From NCBI RefSeq assembly GCF_964656455.1, contig NC_135724.1:10067414-10131413 (forward strand): DNA of 64,000 bases. The letters run 5' to 3'. The DNA comes from Halichoerus grypus (Eukaryota > Chordata > Mammalia > Carnivora > Phocidae). Shown here piece after piece: positions 22,990 to 34,850 of the stretch. The notes under the pieces are model-generated. The model was not told where the DNA came from, made no database searches, and saw only the letters and a list, made by a program, of their open reading frames with translations. Position 1 is the stretch's first letter; every line of letters begins with the position of its first letter. The translations under genes were made by a program, and so were the position numbers.

Positions 22990-23687
22990 AAAAACTAAAA
23001 GCAATTCAACTTCTTGGTATAGATCCAAAGAAACAAAAAGAGGATATTGAAAAGATAGCTGTACCTTCATGTTTATTGCAATATTATTCACAATAGCCAT
23101 GATATGGAAACAACCTAAGTGTCCATCAATGAGCGAGTGGATAAAGATGTTTACACACACACACACACACAACACTCACACACAATGGAATATTATTAAG
23201 TCATGAGAAAGTAGGAAATCTTTCCATTTGTGACAACATGGCTGGACCTCGAGGGCAATATGCTAAGTGAAGTAAGTCAGAGAAATACAAATACTCTATG
23301 GTTTCAGTTATGCACAGAATTTTGAAAAGTCAAACTCATAAAAACAGAGGAGAATGGTGGTTACCAGGGACCTGGGGGGACTGGGAAGAAGCTTAAGGGT
23401 ACACACCGCACCTGTTAGATAAAGAAGTCCCGGCGATGTGCTGCGTGGCACCGCGATCATAGACAATAATGCTGTATTGTATGCCTCAAAGTTACCAAGA
23501 GACTAGATCTTAACTGTTCTCACCACAGAAGAGAAATGATAATTATGTGGCATGATAAGCTGTTAGCTAACACCATGCTGGTAAACATTTTGTAACATAC
23601 AAGTGTATCAAACAACAGGTTGTATGTCTTACACCTACACACTGGTATACATAAATTATATCTCAATAAAAAAAAAAAAAGAAAAAA
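22990..23687 (+). mobile_element. Old L1 remnant: ORF2 end and 3' UTR
   Basis: Forward orientation: TTATTGCAATATTATTCACA, AACAACCTAAGTGTCCATCA, ATGCTAAGTGAAGTAAGTCA, then 3'-UTR landmarks (GAGAATGGTGGTTACCAGGG) and a terminal ATATCTCAATAAAAAAAA. A (CA)n expansion at 23152-23184 splits the ORF2 part. The stretch 23395-23460 has several CpGs (GTCCCGGCGATGTGCTGCGT), unusual for such an old element. Confidence 0.87.
23152..23184. repeat. (CA)n microsatellite within L1
   Basis: Interrupted CA repeat inside the ORF2 remnant. Confidence 0.9.
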
Positions 23688-23879
23688 ACCCTGAAAGCTA
23701 CCCACTTTACTTTAGAAATCTAGTTTAGATCTTATATTAAAACATGACTCCCCTTCACTTGCCTTTTACACACCTGCATTCTTCTGACTCGTGTGGGTCA
23801 CTTGTCTTACCTCTCTAGTCTCCCGGGGGTCTTTCCGATTTCCTACTGCTCTCTACTGCCTCCAACTGGGAGGCTGTGG

Positions 23880-25133
23880 AGGACCTCTGCACCCCTTCTC
23901 CCACTTCTTTGCATTCCCCAAATAATTTAATCACATCCCAGATTTTAAACCTCATCTATATGCCAGTGATTCTGAAATATACATTTTCCACTCATACATC
24001 GTCCCTGAAACTCACATTCTTATTTCTTTTCCAAGTTGTAGTGAAAAAGACAGAACTTTTCACTTATACCATCTACCAAATCTACTTACAGCTTCCAGAT
24101 GTGTGCTGGGGTCAGCTAATACTGCCTTGCAAGAGGCAATTTTTAAATTTTCACAGATATCTGAACCATCTGTTAGACCATTAGTTGTTGGATATGACAG
24201 AGTGGGCTATATATATATACAACACAAAAATTGAGAGACTAGGACTAATTGGGTGCTTTTCAGAGACAGCATGTTGGTTAACATTTACCACCAAACCACT
24301 GCACCTAATTCTTCTCCTCTCCCCAGATTTCCCATCTAAGAAATAATCCATCTACCCTTTTAGCTAAAATCAAAACAAACAAACGAACAGGAATCTTGTC
24401 TTCATCATCTCTCACATGCATTCCATTTGCGTATCCTGTCACCTCTAATAACAAAACATACTGGAACCTGTCCCCTTCTCTCTATTCCCATATTATCACA
24501 GTAGTCAAGAGGGTTGTCATTATTCTTTACTACTTCAGCAGCCACCAATCTCCTCTTCCAGCTTCCACTTTGCTCTCCCTTACAGCTTTTATCCCTTTTC
24601 ATATTGTATCTAGAATGATTTTTTTTTTTTAATCAAATAACAAAACCAAGCAAATTCCTTTCATTTGTCTGCCATGAGCTGAGGACTGCCTAGCTCTCCA
24701 GCTTCTTGTTACACTCGAGCTGGCATTCTTTCTGATTCCTCAACATCTGCAACAATAGCAACAACACATGTGTGTGCCTCAGGGCATTTGCACTAGGCAT
24801 GCACTGGCCTAGAATAGTCTTCTCTCAAAACTTCATGGCACTGGTTCTCTCTTCTGGTCTCAGCTCCAATGTTAACCTCTTTGAAAACCCCTTTCTTGAA
24901 CAACTACAAATCACCATCCCAGTTCTCATTTACATTTAACCTGTTTTAATTATTAATACCTGAGATAATCATATTTATTACTTTGTATTGTGTGTTTCTC
25001 ATCACAAATTAGAAGCTCTGTGATAGCAGAGACAGATCTTTCTTGCTGACTTATTTACGGCGTATAACCTCCTAGAACAGAAACTTGTGCTGTACAGGGC
25101 ACTGACTATGTATTATTTAATGAAAATAAAACA
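23880..25133 (+). mobile_element. Long L2 (CR1-like LINE) remnant
   Basis: Forward orientation. CCTCATCTATATGCCAGTGA, TACTTCAGCAGCCACCAATC, GCCTCAGGGCATTTGCACTA, CTCCAATGTTAACCTCTTTG and the terminal TAGAAGCTCTGTGATAGCAG and CCTAGAACAGAAACTTGTGC follow the order of the L2 3' half. Gaps and an unrelated segment near 24190-24290 break the alignment. At about 1.2 kb it is a long survivor of this ancient family. Frames at 23876-24184 and 24396-24632 are degenerate. The next SINE starts right at its 3' end. Confidence 0.75.
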
Positions 25134-25324
25134 GGGCTCCTGGGTGGCTCAGTCATTGAACGTCTGCCTTAGGCTCAGGTCATGATTCCGGATTCCCAGG
25201 ATTGAGTCCCACATTGGGCTCCCTGCTCAGCAGGAAGCCTGCTTCTCCCTCTCCCTCTGTCCCCTGCTTGTGTTCCCTCTCTTGCTGTGTCTCTCTCTAA
25301 CAAATAAATAAATAAAATCTTTAA
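25134..25324 (+). mobile_element. CAN-SINE
   Basis: Forward orientation: GGGCTCCTGGGTGGCTCAGT head, TAGGCTCAGGTCATGATTCC box-B region, CT-rich body (25245-25300) and AAATAAATAAATAAAATCTT tail. No clean target-site duplication found; it abuts the L2 3' end. Confidence 0.96.
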
Positions 25325-26008
25325 AAAAGATATTTAATATTCTCATTTATGACTATAGTTCAAGAAATCCTGTATTAAGGAACAGTATCATGGATTCCAC
25401 TAACCATGCAAAACACTTATTTTCATATCAAGCAGCATTCACTCCAGGGACTTCAAGATTTTAAAATTTGGGGAAAACTATGTCTACATTACATCAATTG
25501 AACTAATAAATAAAGATATAGTCATAATAAAATTTTATTAAATGCTACTCTGTGCTAAGCTGTCTCTTAAAATGTTTTATATCAAATTCCTATACAATCC
25601 TCAAAATAATTTTACAAGGATAGTATTCTTTTTACCAACTTCATTTGAAAAATAAAGAAAAGAAATTAGACTTGGAAACATGTCATTTGTGTATGGATAG
25701 GCCACCAAACTTTAGAGACTATTCTCAAATGAAATACCCACATCTCAATCAATCCAAAAAAAAATGTATTTGATAAAAATTAAACACAAATTCCTGGTTT
25801 TTATAAAGATTCTGAAAAGGATACTTTATTTACATTACATATTTTGGGCAAAAGTTTACATAATACTTATTGAAATTTAAGGGTATTTTCTCTTTTCCAT
25901 AACTTACACTGTGTGTGTGTGTGTGTGTGCGATAATGAACATCTGGATTTATATCAACCAGCTTAAGAAAAAAAACACTTACTTGAATAACTGAGCTTGT
26001 CCTTCCCT
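25325..26008. other. Single-copy AT-rich DNA
   Basis: No recognised repeat other than the GT tract at 25911-25930. Confidence 0.4.
25911..25930. repeat. (GT)n microsatellite
   Basis: About ten GT units. Confidence 0.92.
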
Positions 26009-26224
26009 TTTTTTTTTAAAGATTTTTTTTTTTTTAAGATACTATTTATTTATTTGACAGAGAGAGACACAGCGAAAGAGGGAACACAAGCAGGGGGAGC
26101 GGGAGAGGGAGAAGCAGGCTTCCTGCCGAGCAGAAAGCCCGACATGGGGCTTGATCCCAGGACCCTGGGATCATGACCTGAGCCAAATGTAGTCGCTTAA
26201 CCGACTGAGCCACCCAGGTGCCCC
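26009..26224 (-). mobile_element. CAN-SINE, left arm of an inverted pair
   Basis: Reverse orientation. Its left end holds two T-rich runs separated by AAAGA, as if the tail had been extended twice. The body and head match the family well (GCTTGATCCCAGGACCCTGG, then ACCGACTGAGCCACCCAGG). The head end lies 53 bp from the head end of the next SINE, which is in the opposite orientation. Confidence 0.97.
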
Positions 26225-26277
26225 AAGAATAAAAATATCTTAAAGCTTATAACTGCCTCCTAAAATAATATGAAATA

Positions 26278-26473
26278 TGGGGTGCCTGGGTGGCTCAGTC
26301 GTTAAGCGTCTGCCTTTAGCTCAGGTCATGATCCCAGGGTCCTGGGATCGAGCCCCATATCGGGGCTCCCTGCTCCGCACAAAGCCTGCTTCTCCCTCTC
26401 CCACTCCCCCTGCCTGTGTTCCCTCTCTGTGTCTCTCTCTGTCAAATAAATAAATAAAATCTTAAAAAAAAAA
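26278..26473 (+). mobile_element. CAN-SINE, right arm of an inverted pair, 17-bp TSD
   Basis: Forward orientation, near-consensus head (TGCCTGGGTGGCTCAGTCG), body and AAATAAATAAATAAAATCTT tail. The 17-mer TAAAATAATATGAAATA lies at 26261-26277 and 26474-26490, fixing both ends. It forms a long inverted repeat with the SINE at 26009-26224. Confidence 0.98.
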
Positions 26474-26490
26474 TAAAATAATATGAAATA

Positions 26491-28110
26491 AATGCCTAAG
26501 TATAAATATATATTTTCATATGACAATTCTTTACTCATCTAAAGTAAACTCAAATATATTGGTAAGCATTGTCTTTTCTACTCTAAATATACTCAGTTCT
26601 TTTACGTATTCTGCTTTATCATGGTTTCTACACCTGAAACTCTCTTGTTGCCCTAGTCCTGCAGTGCTTGAACTCATTAATTTTTAGTGACAGTAGAGCA
26701 TACTCTTGGAGTTTTTGCAATAAGTGTTTGCAATCCCTGCATAAATAAGCATTGTGTACATACTTAATACATGCTGTCTCACATTATATGCATGTGTGTG
26801 TGTATATATATATATATACACTACAAACAAATTTATGTAAAAGCAATGCTGAATTTATGGAAACCTTGTCATTATGTTATACTTATTTTTTTATTTATTT
26901 GTTTATTTATTTTGCTTTTGGTACCAAAAGTTCAACTATCATACATTTTGTGGATATCCATAAAATTATTTGAAGTGTATAAAAAATCTTCATGCCTGAG
27001 ATGATTGGATATTTTAGCTTTAGATTATGATAGAATTTAGAGGACTAATCAAGCCTGCTATGGGGATTCCGTAATAGAACTTTCATCAGTGTTCTGGATT
27101 TGAAGGGCAAGGCCACCTTGACTCTGGCAATTGCCATGGTGTATCTCTTTTTTATTCAGCAGCAGAATTTTGTTAAGAATATTGGGCTTAGAGTGGTAAT
27201 TGCTTAAGACATCCAGGCTTATTAGTCATAGCCATCATATCACAAAGATAGCTGGTTTTAACAAATGTGAACTAAATCAGACAGTAAGGGTCTACTGTTT
27301 GAGAAATTGACTTAAGCTACAGAACATAAAATAAAAAATAATGATTAAAATGGAATCACAACTTCTACTGGTTAATGTTTGAAATCATGTCATAATTAAA
27401 TTATTTTTTTCCAAAAACATTATGCGATATTTGTGACAGATCTTTTAAACTAATCATTTTAGTGTTGGTTTTTTTTTTTTGACATTTGGAAACATTTTTA
27501 TCTATAACTCCTGTTTTTCATTGATGCACCTTTGAAATGCAGTAGCATGTTATTTTTGCTTATCCAGTTCACCTGGTTTTCCAATTGCTTTTCATATCTT
27601 GTTCCCTGTAGCTTTTCATTTTTCTCCAATTGAACCTGAGAATGTCTCAGCATAAGAAACTGATGTTTATTTGCAGGTTCAGCTATTTCCTCTGGTAAAT
27701 GTGGTTTTCACTTTGTTTGGTGTTTGGTTCCTCTGGCCCTTATCTGTTGGACTAAGAAATAATAAATGGCAAAATATTAACTTGTGCCATACTTTGTAGG
27801 GTATAATATTGTACCTTAATTAATTTAATAATATTTGAATATTTTTAATGTCAGGTTTGATTAACCACCTGTATAATCACTTTCAAGATCAGAACAGAGT
27901 TATAATTTAGATTGGCTTAATATCATTGCATCTTCTGAGAACCCAATATTCTGTTTAGATCATCTACTTTGCCTTTTTGTATTATATATATAGGTAGCTG
28001 GGTGTATATAGGCTTATTTAACTCAATGCAGAGATCACTGAGTACACAGTGTGATTAAATTTTGTTTACAACATATTGACTGGCATATTAAAGGTCCTTG
28101 ATTGAGAAAA
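26491..28110. other. Single-copy AT-rich DNA
   Basis: No repeat family or exon recognised apart from the TG/TA tract near 26800. The 73- to 77-codon frames at 26752-27004 are low-complexity. Confidence 0.4.
26792..26820. repeat. (TG)n(TA)n microsatellite
   Basis: Compound TG then TA dinucleotide repeat. Confidence 0.9.
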
Positions 28111-28145
28111 CACACACACACGCACACACACACACACACACACAC
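28111..28145. repeat. (CA)n microsatellite
   Basis: About 17 CA units with one CG interruption; good candidate for length polymorphism. Confidence 0.95.
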
Positions 28146-28159
28146 CAGACTTAACTATA

Positions 28160-29475
28160 TAGTGCCCATTAGAAATTTATTTCATATATAAAGACGCAGA
28201 AAGATTAAGAGATAAAGGATTGACTAATCATGGATAACATACCAATACCAATCAGGAGAAAACTAGAGTGGCTATTAATATCAGACAAAATGGTTTCCCA
28301 ACAGAGAATATTACTATGCATAAAGTAATATTGATATTTCTGGATGATAAACCAGTTCATTCATTGACTACATAAAAACAAAAGCATTTAAGTGCCTAAA
28401 AACAGAACAATTTATATGAAATGAAGAATGACAAAATTTCAAGGAAAAACACAGAAACACACACTATAGTCAGAAATCGTAAGACTTCTCTCCCTCTCAA
28501 TAATTCATAGAGCAGTTAGACAGAAAATCAGTGAGAAAATAGAAGACTTGAGCCATGCTATCAAACAACTTGACCAAAGTGATATAGACAGAATTCTCTT
28601 AACATCATCAGCAGAATGCACATCCTTTTCAAGAGCTTGGGGAATATTTATTGAGATGGTTAATAATATAGCCCACATGGTGAGACTAAATATATTTAAA
28701 ATGATTCATTTCTTAAAAAGTAGAATCTCTGACTATAACGGAATTAAATTACATATCAAAAACAGCATGGTTATTTAGCACTAAAAAGAAATGAGCTATT
28801 AAGACATGAAGAAGAGAGGAAACTTAAATGCATATCACTAAGTGAAAGAAGTCAATCTAAAAAGTCTGCAAAACTATGAGATAGTAAAAAGATCTGTGAT
28901 TGTTAGGGGTTAAGCGGGAGGGAGAATTGAATAGGTGAGCACAATGAATTTTTAGGACAGTGAAAATATTCTGTATAATACCATAATGATGGATACATGT
29001 CATTACATATTTGTCCAAACTCACAGAATGTACAACAACAAGAGTGAACTGTAATGTCAACTAAGGGGTTTGTGTGATTAAGATGTATCAAATTAGGTTT
29101 ATGAATTGTAACAAATGTATCACTCTTGATGGAAGATGTTGATAGTGGAAGAGGCTGTACTTGTAAGAAGGCAAGGGGGTAGGGACACTTGGGTGGCTCA
29201 GTCGGTTAAGCATCTGCCTTCGGCTCAGGTCATGACCCCAGGGTCTTGGGATCGAGCCCCGCATTGGGCTCCCTGCTCAGCAGTGAGCCTGCTTCTCCCT
29301 CTGCCTGTAGCTCCCCATGTGTGCTCTCTCTCTGTCAAATAAATAAATAAAATCTTAAAAAAAAAAAAAAAAAGAAGGTGGGGGTATACGAGATGTCTCT
29401 GTACTTTTCCTTTATTTTTGCAGTGAATCTAAAAGGGATCTACAAAAATAAAGTCTTAATAAAAATAGAATAAAT
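28160..29475 (+). mobile_element. Old L1 with internal deletion, split by a SINE
   Basis: Forward orientation. The frame at 28548-28778 resembles the C-terminal half of the L1 endonuclease domain (AECTSFSRAWGIFIEM, ISDYNGIKLHIKN; family pattern AEYTFFSSAHGTFSRI and SDHNAMRLEI). Within about 20 bp, at 28780-28850, the sequence jumps to the ORF2 C-terminus and 3' UTR (ATCACTAAGTGAAAGAAGTC), so the reverse-transcriptase region is missing. The 3' UTR (TGATGGATACATGTCATTAC, TTGTAACAAATGTATCACTC) continues beyond the SINE at 29182-29371 to ATAAAGTCTTAATAAAAA. Confidence 0.82.
29182..29371 (+). mobile_element. CAN-SINE nested in L1 3' UTR
   Basis: Forward orientation, close to consensus. The imperfect duplications (AAGAAGGCAAGGGGGTA at 29165-29181 and AAGAAGGTGGGGGTA at 29372-29386) are L1 3'-UTR sequence. 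Tail AAATAAATAAATAAAATCTT followed by poly-A. It forms a tail-to-tail inverted pair with the SINE at 29545-29756. Confidence 0.97.
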
Positions 29476-29544
29476 CCAAAATCTGTGTGTGTCTGTATAA
29501 ACACACATGATACAGGTGTTTACAATACGATTTTTCCCAATTTT

Positions 29545-29756
29545 TATTTATTTATATTTTTTTAAAGATTTCATTTATTATTTGACAGAGAGAGAGTCAG
29601 AGAGAGAGAGAGAGAGCACAAGCAGAGGGAGAGGCAGAGGGAGAAGCAGACTCCTCACTGAGCAGGGAGCCTACGCGGGGCTTGATTCCAGGACCCTAGG
29701 ATCATGACCTGAGCAGAAGGCAGACACTTAACCAACTGAGCCAACCAGATGTCCTA
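29545..29756 (-). mobile_element. CAN-SINE with 13-bp TSD
   Basis: Reverse orientation: T-rich left end with TTTAAAGATTTCATTTATTA, a long GA run (29586-29616), body and head complement with some divergence (GAGCCAACCAGATGTCC). Duplication TTTTCCCAATTTT at 29532-29544 and 29757-29769. Confidence 0.97.
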
Positions 29757-29769
29757 TTTTCCCAATTTT

Positions 29770-30589
29770 AAAAATTGTATTTAGATCTCCAAATAAAATA
29801 CTTACATATTTTATTTAACATTGATATATTCATATATTTTTATATTTACTTTCTTACATTTCCCAAAATAAATCCATTTTATTTTCATTACCAGGACACA
29901 TTTGAATAATATAAAATTTGCATAATATTATTTCTAAACCCACAAATATGCAAGTGGAAACTTAATGATAAAGTGTTATAAATATTGTTGAATAAGTTAT
30001 GGTGTTTGATAAAAGATAAGACCTATGACCAATATAATTTTCAACTTTGTTTCTATTTTTACTATTTATAAAAATGCTACTGTTGATTATTCACATGGTT
30101 TAGTTTAGTTGAAATAAACATAGGTATTGGAATAAGTTTTAAGAATGACTGTGGAATCTAAGAAAATACAAGTATCTTTGCAATTGAAGAAGAACATTGA
30201 GCGACTATAAATACTGGTCAACATGTGTAATTCAGTTTTGAAAATATTTACTTGTCATTAGTATCCCTATAATATTTTAATACATAAAAAGAAATATTGT
30301 AAGAATTTTCTTGAAATTCCATATTAATATGAAAAGTAAAAAGTTAAAAAAAACCATCTGAACAAAATTAGTTCTACAAAAAGGCTTTTAATAAAAGACA
30401 ATTATTCTTTGACTCAAAATAAGGGGGGTTTTGCATAATGTGTTCCACGTAAGGGAAAATAGTAGGTAGTTTTTTCACATAACCTTCAATGGTCTGATGA
30501 GTCATACCACGTTTTCCCATTCCCAGTATAACTGAGTGTTCACACAATAGAAACAGGCATCGTAATATAGGAAGTCAAGAAACTAGATT
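29770..30589. other. AT-rich non-coding DNA
   Basis: No repeat family or exon recognised. Confidence 0.4.
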
Positions 30590-30640
30590 TTCTTTTTTCT
30601 TTTTTTCTCCTTTCTTTACTTCTCTCTCTCTCTCTCTCAC
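30590..30640. repeat. Pyrimidine tract ending in (CT)n
   Basis: T- and C-only run with nine or ten CT units at 30621-30639. Confidence 0.9.
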
Positions 30641-32790
30641 CAGAATCCCATTTCTGACTATGCTGCTAAAAATCCTGTATGGCCCTGGGTTTCTTAGAAG
30701 ATGAACAAGCTAAATTTCATCATCTGTTATAACCGCTATATATCTGCTTTTGGATGTAATGGATAGTTTTTAATCAAACTCCTCTGATGACATAAAATAA
30801 AACAAACTGGGGAAAAAATAGAACAGCTCTTTGAATGAATTATGGAGCACTTGAGTTAGCCAGGATGAAAAGGCCAAGATCCTTAGAGAAGGCAAATGAA
30901 TCCAGGCAAGTGTATCATCCTCCACTAGTTTTCCACTTAAGACAATTGGCAATCACATGCAATAAGTGGCCCAGGGTCATACTTTCTACAGTCTTACAAA
31001 AATGGAAGATTGCCATCAAGAATTACTAAGAAGACTGAACTTGAGTAGCCAAGATCATGGAGAAAGGGAACCATAGTGAAGTAAGCCTGGTATTTTGCAT
31101 CAAACTTTGTCTCAAAGCATCTGCTGGTAACTAAATTGTGTGGAACAAGAGGCCAAGAAGGATGGATCAGCTAAAGGGCCAGAGGGCTACACAGGATTCT
31201 CAACAACCTCCAGTGCTGAGAAGGGAAAAAATGTAAGGCCAGGACCTGCAGAGGAAGAGGTGGCCTGGTTAACAGCCCAAGCTTTCAAATGAGATTACTG
31301 ACTCCTAAAACTTAATAGTAGGATCTTATAAATACCATAGCCAGGATCAAATCATTTCAAACATCGATTGGATAAAGGTAATTTGACCCTAGACTTACAA
31401 ATTGCTAAAAGCAAATTTTATGCTTACAGGAAGAAAATAACGTTCCACTGAACCTCTACAGTTTTTTATACACTGAAATTTTCATACAATGTATTAAGCA
31501 ATTTTCACATTATTCCCACAGCCAGAGAACTTTAAAGCTAATTTTCAAACCCAAGTAAAAGAGTAGTAGAGAGTAGGAGAACAGTAGAGACTGAGGTAAA
31601 TTATGGTAAGAAGTAGCTTGACTCACAAAGTGCCTGTTGTCATACACACCAGCCTCTGCCCACCTCTGCAACCTCCCTCGATAGACATACAGTCATTTAG
31701 CTTTTTCTCAACAGTTTTAAAAACCTTCTTTATTTTGCCTTTAACAGGGCATGTATGATAATGCCTAATATACAGTTATTAATTATTTGATGTAGAACAT
31801 GATTATTTTTAAGCAAACATAGTTGCAACAGTAGAGCTAAAGTTTTACAATTTATCAGTTAAGGGTTTAAATTATGCTGAGGAAAAATCAAGAAATCTCC
31901 ATGTACGCCCTGATTTAGTGGTAGCCATTTTATGAGTTGGCAAGCTTTGCACCCACCTGGAATGTTAAAAGAGAGTGAGAGTGAAAAAGAAAAAGGAAGA
32001 GAAGACTAGTATTCTGGAAAAGTGCTTTGTGACTTGAAGCGTCATTGATACAGTGTCAGCAATTGTCAAATGGAATTATTTTGTGTCATCCTGGCAGTTA
32101 AGATGAGTGTTCGGACTTCCAAGTAGAAAATTACTTCCTTATCCTGAACTGAACAGTGAAGGATAGGAAAAGTTTTGAAAAAAAATGGAAAGGGTAAAAA
32201 TAATTTGTCATAAGAAATTATATTTTACCATTTAGGATCCTAGTCAGAGTGACAAGAGGGACCGATGACCAATGCGGAGACACATGACCTAATATCGAAG
32301 ATGGACATTTGCTAGATGAAAGATTTTTCTCCCACTAATGCTGACTTATTACAAGTAGAGTTCCCTCTGCGATTCACTTCACAATGCTGCCAATTGCACT
32401 GACTTTTCGAGTATCATTTATAAATAAAATTCTGACCTTAGTATTTCAGTAGTGTTAATGAGATTAAATCAAAGATAATACCAATTCAGAAATGACCATA
32501 CAACAAGAAATGTCAGAACGCAGAACTTTTCTGTGACATACTCTGATTAAAAAGAAAACGTCATTAAGAGTTTAACAAAGTTTCAAGTTATGCTGGCAAG
32601 GCAGAAAATATAAATAAATAAAAGGGTTTAAATACGGAATATTTGTCATTTCCTCTTCACAGCATCTTAACAGTAACTGAAAAAAAAAAAAAAAGAGACT
32701 TATCCCAAAATATTTTAATTATGTATTAGGGTATATTCATATACATGCATCCTGTCCAGCTGCACATGATCTTTCTTAATACAAGATCAT
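30641..32790. other. Single-copy non-coding DNA
   Basis: No confident repeat. The part at 31030-31300 has relatively higher GC but no supportable exon. Two short overlapping frames at 30770-31029 are not genes. Confidence 0.4.
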
Positions 32791-32806
32791 AGTAGTTCTC
32801 ATTTCT

Positions 32807-32988
32807 TTTTTTTCTTTTTAAAGATTTTATTTATTTATTTGTCAGAGATAGAGAGAGAGCACAAGCAGGGGGAGCAGCAGGTTCTCCACCGAGCAAGAAG
32901 CCCAATGTGGGACTTGATCCCAGGACCCTGGGATCATGGACCTGAGCTGAAGGCAGATGCTTAACCAACTGAGCCACCCAGGCGTCTC
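32807..32988 (-). mobile_element. CAN-SINE with 16-bp TSD
   Basis: Reverse orientation. Duplication AGTAGTTCTCATTTCT (32791-32806) and AGTATTTCTCATTTCT (32989-33004), one mismatch. The body is slightly short in the GA-rich part; the head reads GGGATCATGGACCTGAGCTG with one inserted G. Confidence 0.97.
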
Positions 32989-33004
32989 AGTATTTCTCAT
33001 TTCT

Positions 33005-33669
33005 ATCACTTAATTAAATGCCACACACTGACTTGATGTTCATGGCAAATACCTCAAAATGAATAGTATTGCATTTGTCTTTTTTTCTCTCCAACTATGA
33101 ACAACTGAAAAGGATTCCACTTGAGAAGATATTTATAAGAGCAATCTTGCCTATTTGCACTTTTCTAAATATATGGCCCATTTCCAGTATAGGCTGACAT
33201 TATGGAGTTCATCTCCTCTTTGTCTTAGATGTACCATTTAAAATAATTTATTGAAATTAAGGTCTTCTCTTGCTCTTATGCTGCATTTGGGCTAACATAG
33301 CAATTTTGGTAGAGCGTGCAAAGTTAATCAGACCAAACAACATTGGGGGCCACCTAATTTCCAGTGCATGCAATGTTGTCTTTCCCACATTTGGGGACAC
33401 TTGATACAAAAATAAGTACTCAACTCCAACTCAACATCCTAGGATCAAGCCTGAATAAGACTGGTACATAATTCTAACTTACAATTCTTATGCCTCTCCT
33501 ATCTTTGCCTCAAACTATACATACAAAATTATATAATATATATCAAATATTACCACATTGAAGGAATTTAACCCATGATCATACTTGCCACATTTCACCT
33601 TAGACTTAGAATCCCAAGTCTGAACATGACGCACTGACTTATTATTATTTCTCTAGTCCTTCTGGGGAA
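33005..33669. other. Single-copy non-coding DNA
   Basis: No repeat or exon recognised. Confidence 0.4.
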
Positions 33670-34850
33670 ACCAAAGATAAATAGTAAAATAATATATTAG
33701 TAATGAAATAATTCCAATAAATTAGATTAATAAAAGTCTTCAATTAATTAAAAAGATAAAGGAAAAAAGTAATAATCTGGTTCTATTAAATGGGAAACAG
33801 TGTTGTAAATTTGAATATATCAGTGATTATATTAAATGGAAAGCATTAATCATTCCATTGAAAAGACTAAACTTGTTAGGCTAGTTTAAAAAAAAATTAT
33901 AAAGTCAAACTAAATATACTCATTGTGGAAGACTTCATTCAATAACTGATAGAATAAACAAAAGAACATCGAAAAAATATAGAAGATCTAAACAAATCTT
34001 GACCTAATTTGCACATATATACAAATGAATGTGTATGTGTGTGCCTAAATACATGAAAGAGAACATAAATAAAAACAACAGAAAAAGTTTTAAAAGTCAC
34101 ACATTTAGTTCTTTTAAAATATTAATACATCTTGAGCCCCGAATAAGTATAAAATGAAGAGGAAACACAAAATAGCAATATAAGGCATGAAATGGGAGAG
34201 CCACATCAGATCTCATTGATATTGAAAAGATAATAAAAGAATATTACCTACAACTTTATGCCAATAACTGTGAGCCCTTTTAAACATCTAAACATAGGAA
34301 AATATATACCTAGATATTGTAAAGAAATCAAATATGCAATTAAACCTTTTCAAAAAAATCCAAAATGATCAAAAAAGACGTAAGACATAATATGACTCCA
34401 GATTCAGATAAATTTGCTTGTGTATTCTTCCAAATATTTAAAGAAGATATAACCTCAATCATAACTAAATAAATCCTTTCAGAAAAGAGGAAAAGCTTCC
34501 AAGTCATTTTATGGATTCAGCAACTATTGTACTAAAACCTGGAAAAGATACCAAGGCAGGGGGAATTACAAATGTAAAATAAAATTAAAAAATCAAGAAA
34601 TCAAAGCTACCAAATATAAAAAGGATAATCCATCATAACCATCTAATGCTTATGCTTGGAATCAAAAAGTGAGTTAGCATTTAAATATCAGTAAGGTGAT
34701 CTTTCATATTAACAGGAAGAAGTAGGAAAAAACATATAAACTATTCAATAAATGATGAAAAATCATTTCATATAAAACACTTTCTTCATATGATAAAATG
34801 TCTAAAATATAAGTAACACCATTTATATTGGTAAATAATTGAGAACTTTT
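33670..34850 (+). mobile_element. Decayed L1 ORF2 remnant (start of RT region)
   Basis: Forward orientation. TTGATATTGAAAAGATAATA, ACCTACAACTTTATGCCAAT, CCAGATTCAGATAAATTTGC and CAAATATTTAAAGAAGATAT follow the L1 ORF2 region that leads into the reverse transcriptase. No frame is intact and neither end is sharp. Confidence 0.65.

Noticed and set aside
22620..22991. 123-codon minus-strand frame
   Set aside because: Its C-terminal part is a decayed L1 endonuclease fragment and the rest is unrelated AT-rich DNA.
26278..26350. tRNA gene-like sequence in SINE heads
   Set aside because: The SINE heads are tRNA-Lys-derived but have lost the cloverleaf and are followed by SINE bodies; no functional tRNA gene is present in the window.
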